Program-made: the position numbers and the translations under genes
The notes under the pieces: model-generated
The model's input: only the letters and a program-made list of their open reading frames with translations
The model's database searches: none
What the model was told of the DNA's origin: nothing
NCBI RefSeq assembly: GCF_026725475.1
Contig: NZ_CP109965.1
Coordinates: forward strand, 2,790,001-2,854,000
DNA from: Catenovulum adriaticum
Lineage (GTDB): Bacteria > Pseudomonadota > Gammaproteobacteria > Enterobacterales > Alteromonadaceae
Direction: 5' to 3'
Length of the DNA: 64,000 bases
In this document: positions 60,429-64,000 of the stretch, in pieces
Layout of the letters: the number at the start of each line of letters is the position of its first letter
Position numbering within the stretch: position 1 is the stretch's first letter

Positions 60429-61406
60429 ATGTTATTAACGAGAGTCAACCTTATCATTATTATATTAAGCTCAATTTCACTTTGTGCTTGTCAACCAATA
60501 ACACCAAAACCAAAACAAAGTTTTATTCATTCAGCTAATGGCTCAGTCGATGCTTTTCTCTCTAACGATTCAAATTGGCTTTTGGTTTCAAGTCAAACAA
60601 ACCAAGTACAATTATGGAATCTTCAAGAACAAGCTCTGACTTATATTTGGCAACAAAGTTCAACTAAACATAATCCAGTTTATCTCATCCATATATCTGC
60701 CGGTAATGAATACGCCGTCTTGGCGTCCCGCACAGAGTTTTCATTATGGAACATGCACAGTGGCAAAAATATTGGCTACTGGCAAGTAAAAGATTCAAAC
60801 ATCCGAGACATAGTGGTAAACCGAACAGGCTCAAAAGTCGTTCTAGGTAAAAGTAATGGCGATATTTTAATATTCAACCCCCAAACCCAAGAACAAGCGA
60901 CTTTTTTTGCTCATTCGCAAAAAATTAACCAAATTGCCCTCTCAAATGATGGTCAATACTTAATTTCGGCAAGTAACGATTACACAGCTTTATTGTGGGA
61001 TATAAATAAACAAACTATAATTCAGCGCTTTGTTCACCCGCAACGGGTAACTCAAGTCGCTATTAGTGCTGATAATCAATTGATTTTTGCCAGTAGCGGC
61101 GCATACGCCGCTATTTATGATAGTAAAAGCGGAAATGAAGTTAGCCGACTGTCACAGAAAAATCATCAACAAAGTTACACCGCAGTTCGCTTTTCAGCTG
61201 ATTCAAATTGGCTAGCTACAGGTTCGCCAGACAGACAATTAATGCTTTGGCAAGTACAAACTGGTAAACTGGTTAATCAATGGCAAGTCGCGATAAAGCA
61301 AGACAACCCTATTTCTGGCGCTATTGTTTATAGTTTAGCGTTTAAAGATGGCATGATATTAAGCGACAGCTCTTCGGGCATTACAGAATATTGGCGGTAT
61401 AAATGA
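60429..61406 (+). CDS. WD40-repeat lipoprotein
   Basis: A 325-residue protein with a lipoprotein signal (MLLTRVNLIIIILSSISLCAC, lipobox LCAC) and about five to seven WD40-like blades (for example VQLWNL, FSLWNMHSG, DILIFNPQ, ALLWDINKQ, LMLWQVQTGK). It should be a membrane-tethered beta-propeller on the periplasmic side. The start is uncertain: an RBS (GAGGTGAT) points to ATG 60418, which encodes only MKIKCY and stops, overlapping ATG 60429 in another frame; the longer TTG frame from 60384 has no RBS. It ends overlapping slyX by ATGA. Partners are unknown. Confidence 0.8.
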   Translation: MLLTRVNLIIIILSSISLCACQPITPKPKQSFIHSANGSVDAFLSNDSNWLLVSSQTNQVQLWNLQEQALTYIWQQSSTKHNPVYLIHISAGNEYAVLASRTEFSLWNMHSGKNIGYWQVKDSNIRDIVVNRTGSKVVLGKSNGDILIFNPQTQEQATFFAHSQKINQIALSNDGQYLISASNDYTALLWDINKQTIIQRFVHPQRVTQVAISADNQLIFASSGAYAAIYDSKSGNEVSRLSQKNHQQSYTAVRFSADSNWLATGSPDRQLMLWQVQTGKLVNQWQVAIKQDNPISGAIVYSLAFKDGMILSDSSSGITEYWRYK

Positions 61407-61618
61407 GCAAACACCTAGAGCAACGTATTGATAATTTAGAAACCCAAATTATCTTTCAAGAAGATATGATTGAAAGCTTAAATCAAGCTTTGATCGATCA
61501 GCAAGATCAGTTATTAACTCTGCAGCGACAACTCACTTTATTTGCAAAAAAAGTACAAGCGATGCAACCAGAAGCAGTTGGTCCACAATCACAAGAGCCC
61601 CCCCCGCCTCATTATTAA
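61403..61618 (+). CDS. slyX: SlyX family protein
   Basis: A 71-residue coiled-coil protein: LEQRIDNLETQIIFQEDMIESLNQAL, then LTLLQ-type heptads and the proline-rich end PPPPHY, the SlyX signature. Function unknown. The ATG overlaps the stop of the WD40 gene, so expression is coupled. E. coli slyX is also beside fkpA, though without the WD40 gene between. Confidence 0.9.
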   Translation: MSKHLEQRIDNLETQIIFQEDMIESLNQALIDQQDQLLTLQRQLTLFAKKVQAMQPEAVGPQSQEPPPPHY

Positions 61619-61734
61619 TGTTTTCATGTAAACAAAAAGAGCGACCCAAAATGGGTTAAGCTAATATAGTGCTGCAAACTTAGAGGTGTGAACTCATGCC
61701 TGAATATTTTTAGATTAAACCTCAAAACAATTAA

Positions 61735-61770
61735 ATTAAGCGCTCAGCTTGTTAAACTATAGCGCTTAAT
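61735..61770. terminator. Inverted repeat between slyX and the convergent lipoprotein gene
   Basis: Perfect arms ATTAAGCGCT / AGCGCTTAAT separated by 16 bases. No strong T run on either side, so it may be a weak terminator or a protein site. Confidence 0.4.
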
Positions 61771-61800
61771 TGAACCACAATGAAAAAAACAGTCATTAAT

Positions 61801-62988
61801 TTAATTGACAGGCTCTAAATCCGATGAGGTTTCAGTTTGAGGGCCTGTTTCAGTTGCCCCCTCCTGATCCGCGGTGCTTTCTTCTGCGGGACCCTCTTGC
61901 TCACTTGCCGGGGTGTTAGGTTCAAACGGCTTTAAAAAACTGGTATCCAACGGCGTTAATACCGAATCTTCAGTTGAACCCGTTGAAGCTTTTTCTGCTT
62001 CATTTGCATTGTCAGCTTGATTATCATCAATGGTAACTGGCGGTGTATAACCTGTACTAGCTAATGCAGCTAACTCAGCCGCTTGTTCCTTAATTGGCAA
62101 GCCTTCAATATCTTCAACTTGCATCGCTGTTCGTACTACTTTAATTAAACTTTCAATTTCTAACGCTTTTTGTTCGGCTTCTTCTTCATTTAATTTAACC
62201 ATTGATTGCGACTCTTGGCCGATATTAAAAGCGCGCTGAGCTGCAACTAAAGCACCTTTACCCACCTGAGTCACTTCTGTACGTTGACGATAATTTTTAT
62301 TAATAAATGCGATAGCTTGCTCAATGCTTTGTTCTGCTTGCTCAAATGTTTTTTCTGCATAGTCATCTGCATCATTGTCTTCGGCTTTATCTAAAACCAG
62401 TTGAGCCGGTGTAACGTTACGTTTTATTAAAGTGTTAATTTCTAAACGCGTCATATCGGCCAATAAATCGGCTTCCTCTTTACGTGCTTTTTCTACTTCG
62501 TTTTGTTCAATTAGTTTAAATAAATCAGTTAATTCATCCACCGTTTGACCATAGGTTTTAGGGTATTCTTTTTTACTATCTAACTCATCTAATACCTGTT
62601 TATGCGCCAAAGAGTCTGCCAAAACTTGCTCGATAAGGGCTTTTGCCTGATAACCGCTATTAAGAAACTCTTTTGTTTTAAAGGCTGTGGTAATAATTGC
62701 AAGCTCAGTGCTCATATCATCTTCTGAAGCTTGCCCATTTTGTAACTTTTCAATATAAGTTAAACTTTCTTGAGCATTTTTAAAGTGCAACGGGGTATAA
62801 AAAGCCAATTTATCTTGAACAGCTTTATCCATAGATTTTCGTGCATCCGCGACGGCTTGACCGGGCGTCATGTCTGATTTAAGCGCTTGTTGTTTGGCTA
62901 AATCTTCAACGCCAGTGGTTGCTAATTTATTACTTGAACATGCACTTAATAAAAAAAGTCCAGATAAAACAATCGGTAAAGTTTTCAT
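61801..62988 (-). CDS. Long helical lipoprotein of unknown function
   Basis: A 395-residue lipoprotein: signal MKTLPIVLSGLFLLSACSS with lipobox LSAC, then about 290 residues of charged A/E/K/L-rich helices (for example MDKAVQDKLAFYTPLHFKNAQESLTYIEKL, FEQAEQSIEQAIAFI), ending in a disordered acidic tail (EGPAEESTADQEGATETG). The repeated helical pieces with FKNA/E-x-x-L pattern recall DUF4398-like proteins found next to OmpA genes, but no OmpA follows. I choose ATG 62988, which gives a proper lipobox and has AGGA upstream; the 63015 start adds nine residues without one. Confidence 0.7.
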   Translation of the reverse strand: MKTLPIVLSGLFLLSACSSNKLATTGVEDLAKQQALKSDMTPGQAVADARKSMDKAVQDKLAFYTPLHFKNAQESLTYIEKLQNGQASEDDMSTELAIITTAFKTKEFLNSGYQAKALIEQVLADSLAHKQVLDELDSKKEYPKTYGQTVDELTDLFKLIEQNEVEKARKEEADLLADMTRLEINTLIKRNVTPAQLVLDKAEDNDADDYAEKTFEQAEQSIEQAIAFINKNYRQRTEVTQVGKGALVAAQRAFNIGQESQSMVKLNEEEAEQKALEIESLIKVVRTAMQVEDIEGLPIKEQAAELAALASTGYTPPVTIDDNQADNANEAEKASTGSTEDSVLTPLDTSFLKPFEPNTPASEQEGPAEESTADQEGATETGPQTETSSDLEPVN

Positions 62989-63155
62989 CAAATTTCCTAA
63001 ATAATTTTTATACATTATATCTTGTTTGGTGTGTTAACTAACTTGATGACCTCATTTGCAGAACTGATTTTTTATATTGAGCTCAAGTTAACTAACTTAT
63101 TTTAGCAAAAATTTTCAAATTCAAAAGCCTATGCAAACAATCCGCTAATAGATAA

Positions 63156-64000
63156 TTAAATAAAGCGAGCCAGATATTCAACTAGCAACCTAATTTTATT
63201 AGATAAATACCGATTATTAGGATACACAGCCCAAATGCCGTCATCCGCTTTTTGGTAACTATCTAATAAACTCATTAACTGACCACTTTGAATATGTTGT
63301 TTTACGTAATAGTCTGGTAATTGTACTATGCCTAAATGCTTTAAAGCTGCATCTACCAAGCCAAAACCGCTATTGCAACGCAAGTTGCCTTTCACTTTGA
63401 CATGTCGCTGTTTGCTCGCGTATTCAAACCGCCAATAGTCTAAGGTCCCTAGTAAACAATTATGTCCCGCTAAGTCATCTAGGGTTTCAGGTTGTCCATG
63501 CCGACGAATGTATTCAGGGGAGGCACATAAGTATAGTTTTCGAGTGGTGAGCGTCGTTGACATTAATGTAGAACTTTCAAGCGCCCCTAAACGAATCGCT
63601 AAATCAATGCCTTGTTCGGCTAAATCTAACCTAGTATTAGTTAACTCAAGTTCAATTTCTATTTTTGGGTTTTCGATCAAAAATCGGTTAATAAGAGGGA
63701 CTATTTTTAATTCGCCATAGTTAACCGGCGCAGTCATCTTAATTTTACCTGTTAATTGACTGTGTCGCTGATTAAGCGCTTGCTCAGCATTATCTAACCC
63801 ATCAATGGCAATTTTACAGTGCTGATAAAAAATATGCCCTTCATCGGTCAATGATACATGTCGAGTGGTTCGGTACAGTAGTTTACTATCAAGCCTTTTT
63901 TCTAACGCACTGACTTGCCGGCTTACTTGTGCTGTAGACATTGATAGCTTCGTGCCTGCCGCAGTAAAACTGCCTAGTTCAGCCACTGCTGCAAATTCAT
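63156..64000 (-). CDS. LysR-family transcriptional regulator, N-terminus beyond window
   Basis: At least 281 residues, reading off the window edge. The HTH is visible (FAAVAELGSFTAAGTKLSMS...VSRQVSALEKRLDSKLLYRTTRHVSLTDEG). The N-terminal few residues are missing: the frame is open to the edge. The effector-binding domain (KIKMTAPVNYGELKIVPLINRFL, IDLAIRLGALESSTLMSTTL) follows. This subgroup often regulates an adjacent divergent gene, which would be outside the window. Ligand unknown. Confidence 0.9.
   Translation of the reverse strand, partial: EFAAVAELGSFTAAGTKLSMSTAQVSRQVSALEKRLDSKLLYRTTRHVSLTDEGHIFYQHCKIAIDGLDNAEQALNQRHSQLTGKIKMTAPVNYGELKIVPLINRFLIENPKIEIELELTNTRLDLAEQGIDLAIRLGALESSTLMSTTLTTRKLYLCASPEYIRRHGQPETLDDLAGHNCLLGTLDYWRFEYASKQRHVKVKGNLRCNSGFGLVDAALKHLGIVQLPDYYVKQHIQSGQLMSLLDSYQKADDGIWAVYPNNRYLSNKIRLLVEYLARFI

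Overview
The window reads as chromosome of a low-GC marine gammaproteobacterium of the Alteromonadales type. This rests on gene content and order: the queG/nnr-tsaE-amiB-mutL-miaA-hfq-hflX-hflK-hflC-yjeT-purA superoperon, divergent lexA/plsB, rsd/nudC-hemE, fkpA..slyX, an A1-type cytochrome c oxidase cluster and a soluble transhydrogenase. The genus cannot be fixed without comparing the 16S sequence.

Layout. 1-1301: the end of a spermidine-synthase-like membrane gene and its soluble partner. 1302-5204: an accessory island with a HigBA toxin-antitoxin module, a transposase remnant, a small membrane protein, the 3' end of a decayed group II intron, a HEPN/AbiJ-like gene, several attC-like imperfect palindromes and palindromic intergenic repeats. 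I read it as an integrase-less cluster of integron cassettes (CALIN). 5205-18673: the core superoperon, on the minus strand except queG. 18677-24814: a Dabb protein, acetolactate synthase (ilvIH), a DUF1289 protein, an EAL/CBS/GGDEF protein overlapping an AMMECR1 gene at their 3' ends, and MaoP.

24996-31054: a chemosensory cluster (STAS, CheY, CheA, CheW and a soluble receptor with three tandem PAS repeats). 31201-39494: the aa3-type cytochrome c oxidase cluster with assembly factors (SCO1, heme O and heme A synthases, SURF1, CtaG). 39805-44014: lexA, with two LexA boxes, divergent from plsB, then a phosphoribulokinase-family gene. 44114-49530: a complete rrn operon (16S-23S-5S, minus strand) with tandem promoters and no tRNA in the spacer.

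49723-56506: a membrane-anchored RRM protein, a DUF5610 protein, trmA, fabR, a fatty acid desaturase with a FabR-like operator, and sthA. 56689-64000: hemE, a candidate small RNA, nudC, rsd, fkpA, a WD40 lipoprotein, slyX, a helical lipoprotein and the body of a LysR regulator running off the window edge.

No tRNA gene, CRISPR array, intact insertion sequence or prophage was seen. The least conventional material is the 1.3-4.6 kb island and the candidate sRNA near 57.9 kb.
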